From DATMXS01 sp050260275 (lineage in GTDB: Bacteria; Acidobacteriota; Terriglobia; Bryobacterales; Bryobacteraceae): a stretch of DNA of 44,694 bases. Position numbers and translations under genes: made by a program. The notes beneath the pieces were generated by a model that did not search any database, had not been told where the DNA came from, and worked only from the letters and a program-made list of their open reading frames with translations. The DNA is taken from the NCBI GenBank assembly GCA_050260275.1, contig JBLNBX010000046.1:1-44694 (forward strand). The letters are read 5' to 3'. Shown here piece after piece: positions 24,954-33,882 of this stretch. The stretch's first letter is position 1. Every line of letters starts with the position of its first letter.

Positions 24954-25466
24954 TTATAGCAGAGTGGGGTCGAACCGGGGAGACTCGGGCTCGGCTTCCG
25001 GCGATGCCTGATCGACTCCAGCAGGCGACGGCGAAGCAGCGACCGGGGCCGGATCGCCGGGTGTCGAAAACGTGTTCGGTGCGGCGGCGGAGCTTGCTGG
25101 TGCGCCTCCGGCAGCCGCGGCAGCGGCCGCGGCGGGCTGGTGCGCGTGTAGATACGCCATGAGTTCACCGCTGGAGCCATCGAAGAAGTTCGCCAGAAGC
25201 TCGTTCACCGCGGCGCGCCGCAGGACCTCGCGCGAGACCGCTGCCTCATAAACGAATGACCGCCCCGACTTGCGTCTCGAAGCGGCCCCGCGGTTGACCA
25301 GCCTCTCGAGAACGGTCATCACCGTGGTGTAGGCGAGCTCGCGTGTGGGCTGCAGCGCATGTTGGACCTCGCGCACTGCGGCCGGGCGGCCCAGCTTCCA
25401 GAGTTCGCGCAGGCAGTCCAGTTCGAGCGGAGGCGGAATTGCGCGTGGAGGCCGCTGCCTGGCCAT
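24954..25466 (-). CDS. BlaI/MecI/CopY-family transcriptional repressor with long tail
   Basis: 170 residues. The N-terminal winged helix (about 12-80) has the family pattern PPLELDCLRELWKLG...VREVQHAL...LAYTTVMTVLERLVNRGAASR...RSFVYEA. A helical dimerisation segment follows (about 85-108, ELLANFFDGSSGELMAYL). The last 60 residues are Ala/Pro/Ser-rich low complexity, which is unusual for this family. Partners normally include a BlaR1/MecR1-type sensor protease gene; none is adjacent. Its ATG immediately follows the yhaM TAG with no spacer, so it is the last gene of the rfaE2-mfd-ppiC-yhaM run. Target unknown. Confidence 0.88.
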   Translation of the reverse strand: MARQRPPRAIPPPLELDCLRELWKLGRPAAVREVQHALQPTRELAYTTVMTVLERLVNRGAASRRKSGRSFVYEAAVSREVLRRAAVNELLANFFDGSSGELMAYLHAHQPAAAAAAAAGGAPASSAAAPNTFSTPGDPAPVAASPSPAGVDQASPEAEPESPRFDPTLL

Positions 25467-26543
25467 CTACTTCTCCTTGCCGCCCCGGAAGTGGACCTGC
25501 AGGCGGGCGGCGAGATCTTCCAGTGTGGCCGGCGCCGCGGGCGCGGCCGTTTCGGCGGCAGCCGGGCCGCTCATGTATGCGTCCTTCTTGAGCAGCGTGC
25601 GCTCGAGCGGCGCGGAGTAGCCGGTCCAGTGGCCCTCGACGTTCGAGTCCTGCTCGATGACGCGCCGCATGCAGTCCATCTTGGCGTCGAGGTCCTCCAG
25701 ATAGTGGAGCAGCATCGCCTCGGGGAACATGGGCACCTTCGGAGAGCCGAACTCGAGTTCGCCATGGTGGCTCAGGATCATGTGCTCAAGGACGGTGCGC
25801 AGCCGGACCGGGAAATCCGGCAGTTCGCGGATCTTGTCGCCCACGATGCGCATACCGATCGCGATATGCCCGAGCAGTTGTCCTTCGGTAGTGTACCCGA
25901 AGCTGCGGCCGTAGCTGAGCTCCTCTATCTTGCCGATGTCGTGCAGCAGCGCTCCTGTGATCAACAGGTCGCGATCGATGATCTTGTACTGCCGCGCCGC
26001 GCTTGAACACATTTCGCAGACGGAGAGAACGTGCTCGAGCAGCCCGCCGATGCAGGCGTGATGCACGGACTTGCCCGCGGGCGCCCTCACGTAGCGCCTG
26101 ACGATATTGTCGTCGCCGAAGATGAGCTCCAGAAGCGAGCGCAGGTGCGGGTTGGAGACGCTCTCTATGAAGCCGCGGAGCTCAGCGCGCATCACCTCGG
26201 GGTCGCGTCTGGAGCAGGGGAGGAAATCCGCGAGGTCGACGGCCGGCCCATCGATCTTTTGCAGCCGGTGGATGGTGAACTGTTTGCGGTTGTTATGGAT
26301 CTGGAGGACGCCCTTGACCTCGACGAAGTCGTCCTGCTCGAAGCTGAGCATGACGCCGGCCACGTTGTCCCACATTTTCGCGTCCAGATCGCCGGTGCGA
26401 TCGGATAGCGTGAGCGACAGGAAGGGATCGCCGGAATCCGCGCCGGTCCTGGAGCGCTTGTAGCGGATCTCCTTGTGCTGGACGAGGAAGGTTCCCGTAG
26501 CCTGTTGGCCGGGCTCGAGGTCGCTGATGTAGACAGTCTTCAT
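25467..26543 (-). CDS. yhaM: 3'-5' exoribonuclease YhaM-like (OB fold + HD domain)
   Basis: 358 residues. An N-terminal OB-fold (about 12-95; FLSLTLSDRTGDLDAKMWDN) precedes an HD phosphohydrolase domain with metal ligands HH (161-162), H171 and HD (201-202; ALLHDIGKIEEL) and a later SHHGELEFGSP. This order is that of YhaM/CBF1, which degrades RNA (and some DNA) from the 3' end. The C-terminus is Ala/Pro-rich and about 40 residues longer than the B. subtilis protein. Stop and the BlaI-type ATG abut exactly. Role in RNA turnover is inferred from the family. Confidence 0.9.
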   Translation of the reverse strand: MKTVYISDLEPGQQATGTFLVQHKEIRYKRSRTGADSGDPFLSLTLSDRTGDLDAKMWDNVAGVMLSFEQDDFVEVKGVLQIHNNRKQFTIHRLQKIDGPAVDLADFLPCSRRDPEVMRAELRGFIESVSNPHLRSLLELIFGDDNIVRRYVRAPAGKSVHHACIGGLLEHVLSVCEMCSSAARQYKIIDRDLLITGALLHDIGKIEELSYGRSFGYTTEGQLLGHIAIGMRIVGDKIRELPDFPVRLRTVLEHMILSHHGELEFGSPKVPMFPEAMLLHYLEDLDAKMDCMRRVIEQDSNVEGHWTGYSAPLERTLLKKDAYMSGPAAAETAAPAAPATLEDLAARLQVHFRGGKEK

Positions 26544-26670
26544 TAAACTCGTGTATTCGCGGAGGCGCAGGCGCGTAACCGCCCGGCGCGTGGCGTTCGA
26601 AAACGGCGGCTCCGGACTGCCATCGCCGCACCGGGGACGACCGCGCGCAGCCGGATGTCCATCGCTCCTC

Positions 26671-27843
26671 TTACTTAACCGGCACGCTTGTCCCCGGAAT
26701 CGGGATCAGCCAAAGCAGCCGGCGGCGGCGCCGCTGCTGCTCCGAAAGCTCCTCCTTCGTCACCGTTTGAGGGGTTAGCCTCGCCGGATCCTGCCACGAC
26801 GTATCTTTGCCCGGAGCGGCGCCGGTGTCGACGTACCCGGCGCGGATCTGGAGAAAGGCGTCTTCGCGCAGCTTGGTCAAGTAGTCGCGCAACGCGGGCT
26901 GCAGGCGAGGCATGTACAGCTTGTTCATAACCTCTTCCTGGACCGCCTCGAACGGCTGCAAACCCTTCTGGTAGTGCTCCTCAACCTTGACGATGAGGAA
27001 GCCGTTCGGCAGTTTTATCGGGTCGCTGACGTAGCCGCGCTCCTGGTTGAAGACGATGTCTTCCAGTTCCTTCCTCAGCTCTCCGCGCTTGAAAGGCTGC
27101 AACTGGCCGTAGTCGCGGGCGGTTGCGGCGTCGGAGTTGTCACGCGCCAGGTTGCCGAAGTTCTCTCCCTTACGCGCGCGCGCGACGATGTCCTTGGCTT
27201 TGGCCTCGGCGGCTGCCACTCCGGCCTCGTCCTTGCCCTCGGTGGAGATGAGAATCTCGCGCAGCACTACCGACTCGTCGCGGATGAACTCGTCAGGGTG
27301 CTCGTCGTAGTACTTCTTCACTTCCGCCGTGGGGATATTGATGCGCGATCCGACCTCGCGCCGGATCACCTGCTGCCGCATGAGGTCTTCGGCAAACTGC
27401 TGCTTATAGTCCTCGAACGACATCCCGGTCTGTTCGCGGACGAGTTGCTGGAATTTCTCGGGGTCGGAGATCTTGGTTTCGAGCTGGATGCGGGCGAGGG
27501 CCCGGCTGACATCGCTCTCAACGTCGATCTCGAGATCCTTCGCCTTCTGCACCAGCAGCAAATTGTCGATCCTGTCCCGGAGAAGATGCTGTTCGGCCTC
27601 CTTCAGGAGTCTCTCGGCCTGCTGCGGCGGCAGCTTCTGCCTCTTGATCGCGTCCTCGATCTGGATACGCGACCGCTCCAATTCTCCGAGCGTGATTATC
27701 TCGTTGTTTACCTTGGCAACGATCTGCTCGACGACCTTGATATTGGAGTCGGGTTTGGGCGTATCGGCTGGGGGCATCCCCGAGGCGAATACTGCCACTC
27801 CCGGCCCGAGGAGGCACAGCAAAACTACAGACTTCGTACGCAT
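26671..27843 (-). CDS. Exported SurA/PpiC-type peptidyl-prolyl isomerase
   Basis: About 390 residues. A signal peptide (MRTKSVVLLCLLGPGVAVFASG) is followed by a SurA-N-like helical chaperone region (about 35-170; VEQIVAKVNNEIITLGELERSR is diagnostic) and one parvulin rotamase domain (about 190-290; LREILISTEG... FGNLARDNSDAATARDYGQL... NGFLIVKVEEHYQKG). It has one parvulin domain where E. coli SurA has two. It should help outer-membrane proteins fold in the periplasm. The ATG at 27843 is preferred to 27861 because it opens directly on the signal peptide and has AGG upstream. It lies 63 nt downstream of mfd in the same operon. Confidence 0.92.
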   Translation of the reverse strand: MRTKSVVLLCLLGPGVAVFASGMPPADTPKPDSNIKVVEQIVAKVNNEIITLGELERSRIQIEDAIKRQKLPPQQAERLLKEAEQHLLRDRIDNLLLVQKAKDLEIDVESDVSRALARIQLETKISDPEKFQQLVREQTGMSFEDYKQQFAEDLMRQQVIRREVGSRINIPTAEVKKYYDEHPDEFIRDESVVLREILISTEGKDEAGVAAAEAKAKDIVARARKGENFGNLARDNSDAATARDYGQLQPFKRGELRKELEDIVFNQERGYVSDPIKLPNGFLIVKVEEHYQKGLQPFEAVQEEVMNKLYMPRLQPALRDYLTKLREDAFLQIRAGYVDTGAAPGKDTSWQDPARLTPQTVTKEELSEQQRRRRRLLWLIPIPGTSVPVK

Positions 27844-27906
27844 GACAATAGCCTTGACCATTCTAGCAACGTGTTTGGTTTCGGTGACGTTGGGAGCGGC
27901 ACGAGG

Positions 27907-30900
27907 TCACGTCCCCTGCAACTGTTCCAGCACGCCTCGAACTCGTTCTAGCACGGCGGAAGGCGAATGAGCGCCGTCAAGGGGGACGCGAAGCACTCCG
28001 GCGGGGGTGAACTGCGCGCCCGGCGTCGCGCCTACCAGCCCCATGAGCCTCGCCGGATCCACCCGGGACTCGGGGTGGAATTTCAGGTTCAGCATGCCCT
28101 GGCGGCGCTCAACATTTTGAATCCCAAGGTGTTCGGCCATGCTCTTGAGAACCGAGTACCCCAGGAGCTGATCGAGCGCTTCGGGCGGCGGCCCGTAACG
28201 GTCCGCCAGTTCCTGGCGCACGCGCTCGGCGTCGGCGGCCGAGGCCGCCTCGGCGATGCGCTTGTAGGCGCGCAGGCGCTGATGCTCGTCGGCGATGTAC
28301 TCCGGCGGCAGGCGCAAGTCCAGCCCCAGGCTGAGGTTGGCGTGAACCTCGGGCGGCACCTCTTCGCCCTTCAGTTCCCGCACGGTCTCGTCCAGCATCC
28401 GGACGTACATGTCGAAACCGACGGCGTTGATGTGCCCGTGCTGCTCGCCGCCTAGCAGGTTGCCCGCGCCGCGCAACTCGAGGTCGAGGGCGGCTATCTT
28501 GAACCCGGCGCCCAGGTCGCTAAACTCCTTGAGCGCCGCCAGACGCTTGCGGGCGATCTCGCTCAGCTCCGTGTCCGGCGGCACCAGAAGATAGGCGTAC
28601 GCGCGGCGGTTGGACCGGCCGACGCGGCCTCGAAGCTGGTATAGCTCGGAGAGGCCGTACCGGTCGGCGTTTTCAATAACTATGGTGTTTGCGAGCGGGA
28701 TGTCGATGCCATTTTCGACGATGGTGGTCGCTACAAGCACATCGAACTTGTTCTGCATGAAGCCGAGCATGACTTTCTCAAGCTCGCCTTCGCTCATCTG
28801 GCCGTGGCCGACGCCGATCTTGGCCCACGGCAGGAGCTGCTGAAGCATCGCCGCCCGCGCATAGATGGTGTCTACGCGATTGTGGACGTAATAGACCTGC
28901 CCGCCACGGCTAAGTTCTTGTTCCAGCGCGGTTTTGACGAGATCGGGGTCGAACGGCGCCACCACGGTATGGACCGCCAGCCGGTCTTTCGGCGGTGTTT
29001 CGATGACCGACAGGTCGCGCAACCCCAATAACGACATATGTAGTGTGCGGGGAATCGGCGTTGCCGTCATCGTCAAAACATCAACGTTTTGTTTGAGTTG
29101 CTTCAGCCGCTCCTTGTGGCGGACGCCGAATCGCTGCTCCTCGTCAATGATCAGAAGACCCAGGTCGCGAAATTCTACATCTTTAGAAAGCAGCCGGTGT
29201 GTGCCGATCGCGATATCCACCTTCCCGGCGCCGATGTCGGCGACGATGGCCTCGATTTCTTTCTTCGTGCGGAACCGGCTGAGCATCTCGACGCGAACAG
29301 GGAAGGGAGCGAACCTGCGCCTGAAGGTCTCGAAGTGCTGGAAAGCAAGGATGGTCGTAGGAGCCAGCACAGCCACCTGCTTGCCGTCGCCGAGCGCCTT
29401 GAAAGCGGCGCGCATGGCGACTTCCGTCTTGCCAAAGCCAACATCGCCGCACAGCAGGCGATCCATCGGCTGCTCGGACTCCATGTCGCGCTTGATGTCG
29501 CGGATGGCGGATATCTGGTCGCTGGTCTCCACGAACTCGAAAGCATCCTCGAACTCGCGCTGCCAGTTGCTATCCGGCGAGAACGAGAACCCATGGGCCA
29601 ACTTCCTCTGAGCGTAGAGCTTGAGCAACTCGTCGGCCATGTCGCGCATGCGCGCCTTGACGCGGCTTTTCGTGCGCGCCCAGGTGGCTCCGCCGAGGCG
29701 GTCTAGCACGGGCGCGGACTCGCCGGACCCGCGGAACTTCTGCACGAGGTCCATGCGCGTGAGCGGAACGTAGAGGCGTGCGCCGCCGGCATACTCGAGC
29801 AGCATGTACTCGCCGGCCTGCGCTCCCTGTCCGATCTCGCGGAGTCCGAGGAAGCGGCCGATACCGTGCTCGTTGTGGACGACGAAATCGCCGGGCTTGA
29901 GATCGGCAAGGTCTGCGGCAAACGCCTGCAGGCTGGTGCGGACGCCGGCCGCCTTCGGGGGCGTGTAGGCGGCGCGCCCGAAAAGGTCCTCAAGGCCGAT
30001 GATGGCGAGCCGCGCGTCCGGGAGAACCACGCCGTGCCGCACCAGGCCCTTGATAAGGAAGGTATTAGCTACGGAACCGGCCCAGGTGCGCTCGGCCAGG
30101 TATGCGGGCATGGTTTCGGACGGGTCGACGCCGAGCTGAAAGGGAATTGAGTACTCCTGCAGTATTTCGGCCAGCCGTTCCAGTTCCCCGCCGCTTCCCG
30201 CGAAAAACGCCACCCGGCCGCCGTTCTGAAGGAGGTTTCGCGTTTCGGCCACGGCCACCTGTATGTTGCCCTGGAAACTCATGCCCGGCCGGGAAGGGAT
30301 GTGAAGGCCGCCGCCGGACTCGTCGAGCGCGAGTTCGCGCAGTTCGATGCGGGTTGCGCCGGCGATCTCTTCGGTAGCCTGCTCGTGCGTGAGAAAGATG
30401 CTTCCCGGGCCGGCGGGCATCGGGCGCTCGGGGTCTTCCAGGCGCTTCCATAGCCGTTCGGCCGCTCCGCGAAGCTGCTCCGGCTCGTCCCAGATGACGA
30501 TCGGGCGGTCAGCCAGGCGAAAAACAGAACTCGCGCGCGGGCGGACCAGCGGCGCCAGCGCCTCCCAGCCCGCGAACGGCTCGCCCGTTGTCTCGACGCC
30601 TTCGTCGCCGATGGCGCGGCCGAGTTCGATGAAAAGCTGGCGCGACTTCGGCTCTTCGATGAGCGGGAGGAGCGTGCAATCCGCAACTTTCAGGACGGAG
30701 CGTTGTGAGTCCACCGAGAAACGGCGGATAGACTCCACCTCGTCGCCGAAGAACTCGATGCGGTAAGGCTGGCCGGATTCAGGCGAGAAGACGTCCAGAA
30801 TGCCGCCGCGGACGGAATACTCGCCGACCATCTCGACCGGGTCGCGGCGTTCGTAACCGATGCTTTCGAGGTGGGCGGTGAGATCGTCGAGCGGCACCTC

Positions 30901-31383
30901 GTCACCGGGACAAAGCGAGATGGCGAGCTGGCGGTAGAACTCGGCCGCATTGGTCCGCAGCAGCGCGGACGCGACAGGCGTGACGGTGATGGGCACCCGC
31001 TCGGTTGCCATACGCCAGAGCGCGATGGCACGCTGCTCGCTGATTTCGGCGTGGGGCGACAGGCGCTGGAACGGTAGCACGTCGAGCGCGGGGAGCAACT
31101 GTGGGCGGGAGGAACGGCTGGAGACGACCAGGTCGAAGAAAGCCTCGACCGCCTCAAAGAGCGACTCCGCCTGCTTGTTGCCGTCAACGACTACGATGAT
31201 GGGCCGCTCGACTGCCTGCCAAAGCAGCACGGTGTAGAGCGCCTTGGCCGTGAGCGTCAAGCCGGAAACAGAGAGTTTCTGTGGCTCGCCGGGCTTCTCG
31301 GCGAGCACGGCGCGCACCAGTTCCTGGAAGGCCGCATGGCGCGCCAAGCCGGCCAGAAGATCGCGGACTGCGGGGTGAGTCAA
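27907..31383 (-). CDS. mfd: Transcription-repair coupling factor Mfd
   Basis: Removes RNA polymerase stalled at DNA lesions and recruits UvrA. 1158 residues, full family length: UvrB-like N-terminal module, RNA-polymerase interaction domain (about 480-570; PGDFVVHNEHGIGRFLGL...EYMLLEYAGGARLYVPL), SF2 helicase/translocase with Walker A CGDVGFGKTEVAMRAAF (about 645-660), DEEQRFGV box, TATPIPRTL, VATTIVENGIDIP and QLRGRVGRS, then the TRCF C-terminal domain. The start is a TTG at 31383, whose TTGA overlaps the rfaE2 stop; no better in-frame start is nearby. It heads a run of translationally close genes towards blaI. Confidence 0.98.
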   Translation of the reverse strand: MTHPAVRDLLAGLARHAAFQELVRAVLAEKPGEPQKLSVSGLTLTAKALYTVLLWQAVERPIIVVVDGNKQAESLFEAVEAFFDLVVSSRSSRPQLLPALDVLPFQRLSPHAEISEQRAIALWRMATERVPITVTPVASALLRTNAAEFYRQLAISLCPGDEVPLDDLTAHLESIGYERRDPVEMVGEYSVRGGILDVFSPESGQPYRIEFFGDEVESIRRFSVDSQRSVLKVADCTLLPLIEEPKSRQLFIELGRAIGDEGVETTGEPFAGWEALAPLVRPRASSVFRLADRPIVIWDEPEQLRGAAERLWKRLEDPERPMPAGPGSIFLTHEQATEEIAGATRIELRELALDESGGGLHIPSRPGMSFQGNIQVAVAETRNLLQNGGRVAFFAGSGGELERLAEILQEYSIPFQLGVDPSETMPAYLAERTWAGSVANTFLIKGLVRHGVVLPDARLAIIGLEDLFGRAAYTPPKAAGVRTSLQAFAADLADLKPGDFVVHNEHGIGRFLGLREIGQGAQAGEYMLLEYAGGARLYVPLTRMDLVQKFRGSGESAPVLDRLGGATWARTKSRVKARMRDMADELLKLYAQRKLAHGFSFSPDSNWQREFEDAFEFVETSDQISAIRDIKRDMESEQPMDRLLCGDVGFGKTEVAMRAAFKALGDGKQVAVLAPTTILAFQHFETFRRRFAPFPVRVEMLSRFRTKKEIEAIVADIGAGKVDIAIGTHRLLSKDVEFRDLGLLIIDEEQRFGVRHKERLKQLKQNVDVLTMTATPIPRTLHMSLLGLRDLSVIETPPKDRLAVHTVVAPFDPDLVKTALEQELSRGGQVYYVHNRVDTIYARAAMLQQLLPWAKIGVGHGQMSEGELEKVMLGFMQNKFDVLVATTIVENGIDIPLANTIVIENADRYGLSELYQLRGRVGRSNRRAYAYLLVPPDTELSEIARKRLAALKEFSDLGAGFKIAALDLELRGAGNLLGGEQHGHINAVGFDMYVRMLDETVRELKGEEVPPEVHANLSLGLDLRLPPEYIADEHQRLRAYKRIAEAASAADAERVRQELADRYGPPPEALDQLLGYSVLKSMAEHLGIQNVERRQGMLNLKFHPESRVDPARLMGLVGATPGAQFTPAGVLRVPLDGAHSPSAVLERVRGVLEQLQGT

Positions 31384-31868
31384 AGCTTACGCGCGAGGAT
31401 CTGTTCGACGATCCCAGTCGTGGAGTATCCGGGCTCCAAAGGGAGGGCTAGAACCCTGCCGCCGGCGGCCTCAACTTCCTCGCGGCCGGCGATCCAGTGG
31501 GCCCAGTCGGCTCCTTTGACCAGTATATCGGGGAGCACCGCTGCTATGAGTTCGCGCGGGGTGTCCTCGCCAAACAGAGTCACCGCATCGACCGCCTCGA
31601 GGCCGAGCGCGAGGGCGGCGCGCTCTTGCTCTGGTATGAGCGGGCGCGTAGGGCCCTTGAGACGGGCGACGCTGGCGTCTGTATTAAGCGCGAGGATGAG
31701 TATGTCGCCGAGGGAGCGGGCGCTCTCGAGCAGCCGGATGTGCCCCGGGTGGAGCAGGTCGTAGCAGCCGTTCGTGAAGACGACGGTCTTTCCGGCGCGT
31801 CGCCACTCCTCTCGCGCGGCGATCAGTTCGGGGCGGGTGTAGAAACGGGCCAAATGGACAGCATACAA
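31380..31868 (-). CDS. rfaE2: D-glycero-beta-D-manno-heptose 1-phosphate adenylyltransferase
   Basis: Makes ADP-heptose for LPS core from heptose-1-phosphate and ATP. About 162 residues, a single nucleotidyltransferase domain with the TNGCYDLLHPGHIRLLESA block (HxGH) near the start, ALNTDASVARLKGPTRP and LPDILVKGADWA; no RfaE1 kinase domain is fused, so this is the separate RfaE2/GmhD form. Start is uncertain: TTG at 31868 is used, TTG at 31853 and ATG at 31931 are alternatives, the last adding an Arg/Ser-rich N-terminus foreign to the family. Divergent from pncB, first gene of the operon containing mfd. Confidence 0.92.
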   Translation of the reverse strand: MYAVHLARFYTRPELIAAREEWRRAGKTVVFTNGCYDLLHPGHIRLLESARSLGDILILALNTDASVARLKGPTRPLIPEQERAALALGLEAVDAVTLFGEDTPRELIAAVLPDILVKGADWAHWIAGREEVEAAGGRVLALPLEPGYSTTGIVEQILARKL

Positions 31869-31962
31869 GATGGATTGCCCGCAGCGGCGGCGCTGAGATA
31901 GTCTGGGGGCGCTGCACGGAAGCACGGGCATCTCCCGGAAGCTTCGGGGAGACCTGACCTCT

Positions 31963-33279
31963 ATGAACGCACTCCTGACGGACCTCTACGAACTGACCAT
32001 GGCGGCGGGGTACTTCGAGGCCGGCATGCATCGCGACATCGCAACGTTCGAGATGTCCATACGCCGGCTGCCGAAGAACAGGGGGTTCGTACTCGCGTGC
32101 GGCATACCGCAGGCGGTCGCGTACCTGGGAGATCTGCGCTTCGCGCGCGAGGAGATCGAATATCTTGGCAGCCTGCCGCAGTTTGCGCGAGTGCGGCCGG
32201 AGTTCTTCGATTTCCTCGCGGAGTTGAGGTTCACGGGCGAGGTGCGTGCGGCTGCGGAAGGCACGCCGGTGTTCCCGGGCGAGCCGCTGATGACCGTTCG
32301 CGCGCCTATCATTGAGGCGCAGATCGCCGAGACGTACCTGCTCTCGATCGTAGCGTTTCAGAGCATGGTGGCGACCAAGGCGGCGCGAGTGGTGGCCGCG
32401 GCGGAAGGCAGAAGTGTTGTGGAGTTCGGCACGCGGCGCGCGCATTCGCCCGAAGCTGGCGTGCTCGCGGGACGGGCGGCTTACATCGGCGGCTGCATCG
32501 GAACGTCGAACGTGCTCACGGGATTCAGGTACGGGGTTCCGGTGTACGGAACGGCGGCCCACTCGTGGGTGCAGGCGTTTCCGAGCGAAATGGAATCGTA
32601 CCGGCGCCTGCAGACGCTGCTGGGCGAAGGCACGATTTACCTGATTGACACCTACGACACCGTCGAGGGCGCGCGAAAAGCGGCGGCGCTCGGCCGGCCT
32701 CTCTGGGGCGTGCGGCTGGACTCGGGCGATCTAGCAGCGCTCTCGCGCGAGGTGCGCGGCATCCTGGACCGCGCCGGGCTCACGGACGCCAAAATCATGG
32801 CGAGCGGAGACCTGGACGAGTACCGCATCCGCGCGCTGGTTCGGGATGGCGCCCCGATCGACGCGTTCGGAGTGGGAACCGAACTGGCGACCTCGGCCGA
32901 CGCGCCGTCGCTCCCGGCGGTTTACAAGCTTGTCGAGATCGAGACAAACGGTAGCACGCGTTACACGACAAAGCTGAGCACTGACAAGCTCGTAATGCCC
33001 GGGGGCAAGCAGATCTGGCGCTATGCGGACCACGACTGCATCACGCGCTGGGATGAACGCATCGAAGATGGAGAGGCGCGGCCGCTGGTGAACCGTATAA
33101 TGGCTGCGGGCGAGCTGACGGGGCCCCTGGCGGACGAGCGAGCCGCGCGCGAATACGCGGCCAGGAGCCTGGCCGGATTGCCCGAGGGGTGCCGCATGCA
33201 CGAACAGCCGCAGGAGTTCGGCGTTGAGTACAGCGCCTCCCTGAGGCGCCTGCTCGAAGAGGCCCGGAGGGGGATATGA
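31963..33279 (+). CDS. pncB: Nicotinate phosphoribosyltransferase
   Basis: Converts nicotinate plus PRPP (with ATP) to nicotinate mononucleotide in the Preiss-Handler route to NAD. 438 residues, usual length. Family blocks: TDLYELTMAAGYF at the start, EFGTRRAHSPEAG (155-166), the phosphorylated-His block GTAAHSW (His200), LDSGDLAALS and a Gly-rich FGVGTEL phosphate loop. The ATG at 31963 opens directly on MNALLTDLYELT. Its end overlaps the next gene by 4 nt (ATGA), so pncB and pncA form one unit: nicotinamidase supplies the nicotinate this enzyme uses. Confidence 0.96.
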   Translation: MNALLTDLYELTMAAGYFEAGMHRDIATFEMSIRRLPKNRGFVLACGIPQAVAYLGDLRFAREEIEYLGSLPQFARVRPEFFDFLAELRFTGEVRAAAEGTPVFPGEPLMTVRAPIIEAQIAETYLLSIVAFQSMVATKAARVVAAAEGRSVVEFGTRRAHSPEAGVLAGRAAYIGGCIGTSNVLTGFRYGVPVYGTAAHSWVQAFPSEMESYRRLQTLLGEGTIYLIDTYDTVEGARKAAALGRPLWGVRLDSGDLAALSREVRGILDRAGLTDAKIMASGDLDEYRIRALVRDGAPIDAFGVGTELATSADAPSLPAVYKLVEIETNGSTRYTTKLSTDKLVMPGGKQIWRYADHDCITRWDERIEDGEARPLVNRIMAAGELTGPLADERAAREYAARSLAGLPEGCRMHEQPQEFGVEYSASLRRLLEEARRGI

Positions 33280-33863
33280 AAACCGTTTTCGTGGACATCG
33301 ACACCCAGTTGGATTTCATGTACCCCGCGGGCGCGCTGTACGTGCCAGGTGCGGAAAAGGTGTTGCCAGCGATCTCCGCACTGAACCGGCACGCGGCCGC
33401 GCACGGCATCACGATCCTTTCCACGGCCGATACGCACGCCGAAAACGACCCCGAGTTCAGCGACTGGCCGGGGCATTGCATCGCCGGCACCATCGGCCAG
33501 CGCAAGGCCGAAGCGACGCTTGTAGAGCGGCGCGTGGCTATGCCGGCGGACTCGAGCGTCGTCCCGGTTCACGCGCCGCAGATCGTGGTTGAGAAGAACG
33601 TGATCGAGTTGATGGAGGCTGGCAATCTGCGGGCCGCCATCGATGCGCTCGAAGCGGAGCGGTGGGTCGTCTACGGGGTGGTGACCGAGTATTGCGTGCG
33701 TGCAGCGGCGATGGGACTGCTGCGGCCGGACCGGCACGTGGAGGTGGTGGTGGACGCGATAGAGACGCTGGATCCGGAAAAGTCGCGCAGGGTTCTGGAG
33801 GCGTTCACCGCGGCGGGCGGACGGCTGACCATGACGGCGCAGGCGCTGCGGTACGCTGGATGA
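33276..33863 (+). CDS. pncA: Nicotinamidase (isochorismatase-fold hydrolase)
   Basis: Hydrolyses nicotinamide to nicotinate. 195 residues with the isochorismatase/nicotinamidase triad: Asp9 (DTQLDF), Lys107 (VVEKNVIEL) and Cys140 (VVTEYCV). The metal-site DTH (52-54) and the WPGHCIAGT block that precedes it in true nicotinamidases are also there. Together with the 4-nt overlap with pncB this makes the substrate assignment firmer than for most members of the family. It is followed 19 nt later by the Gfo/Idh/MocA gene, which may be read through. Confidence 0.92.
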   Translation: MKTVFVDIDTQLDFMYPAGALYVPGAEKVLPAISALNRHAAAHGITILSTADTHAENDPEFSDWPGHCIAGTIGQRKAEATLVERRVAMPADSSVVPVHAPQIVVEKNVIELMEAGNLRAAIDALEAERWVVYGVVTEYCVRAAAMGLLRPDRHVEVVVDAIETLDPEKSRRVLEAFTAAGGRLTMTAQALRYAG

Positions 33864-33882
33864 CACTGGAGAATACGGCAGG

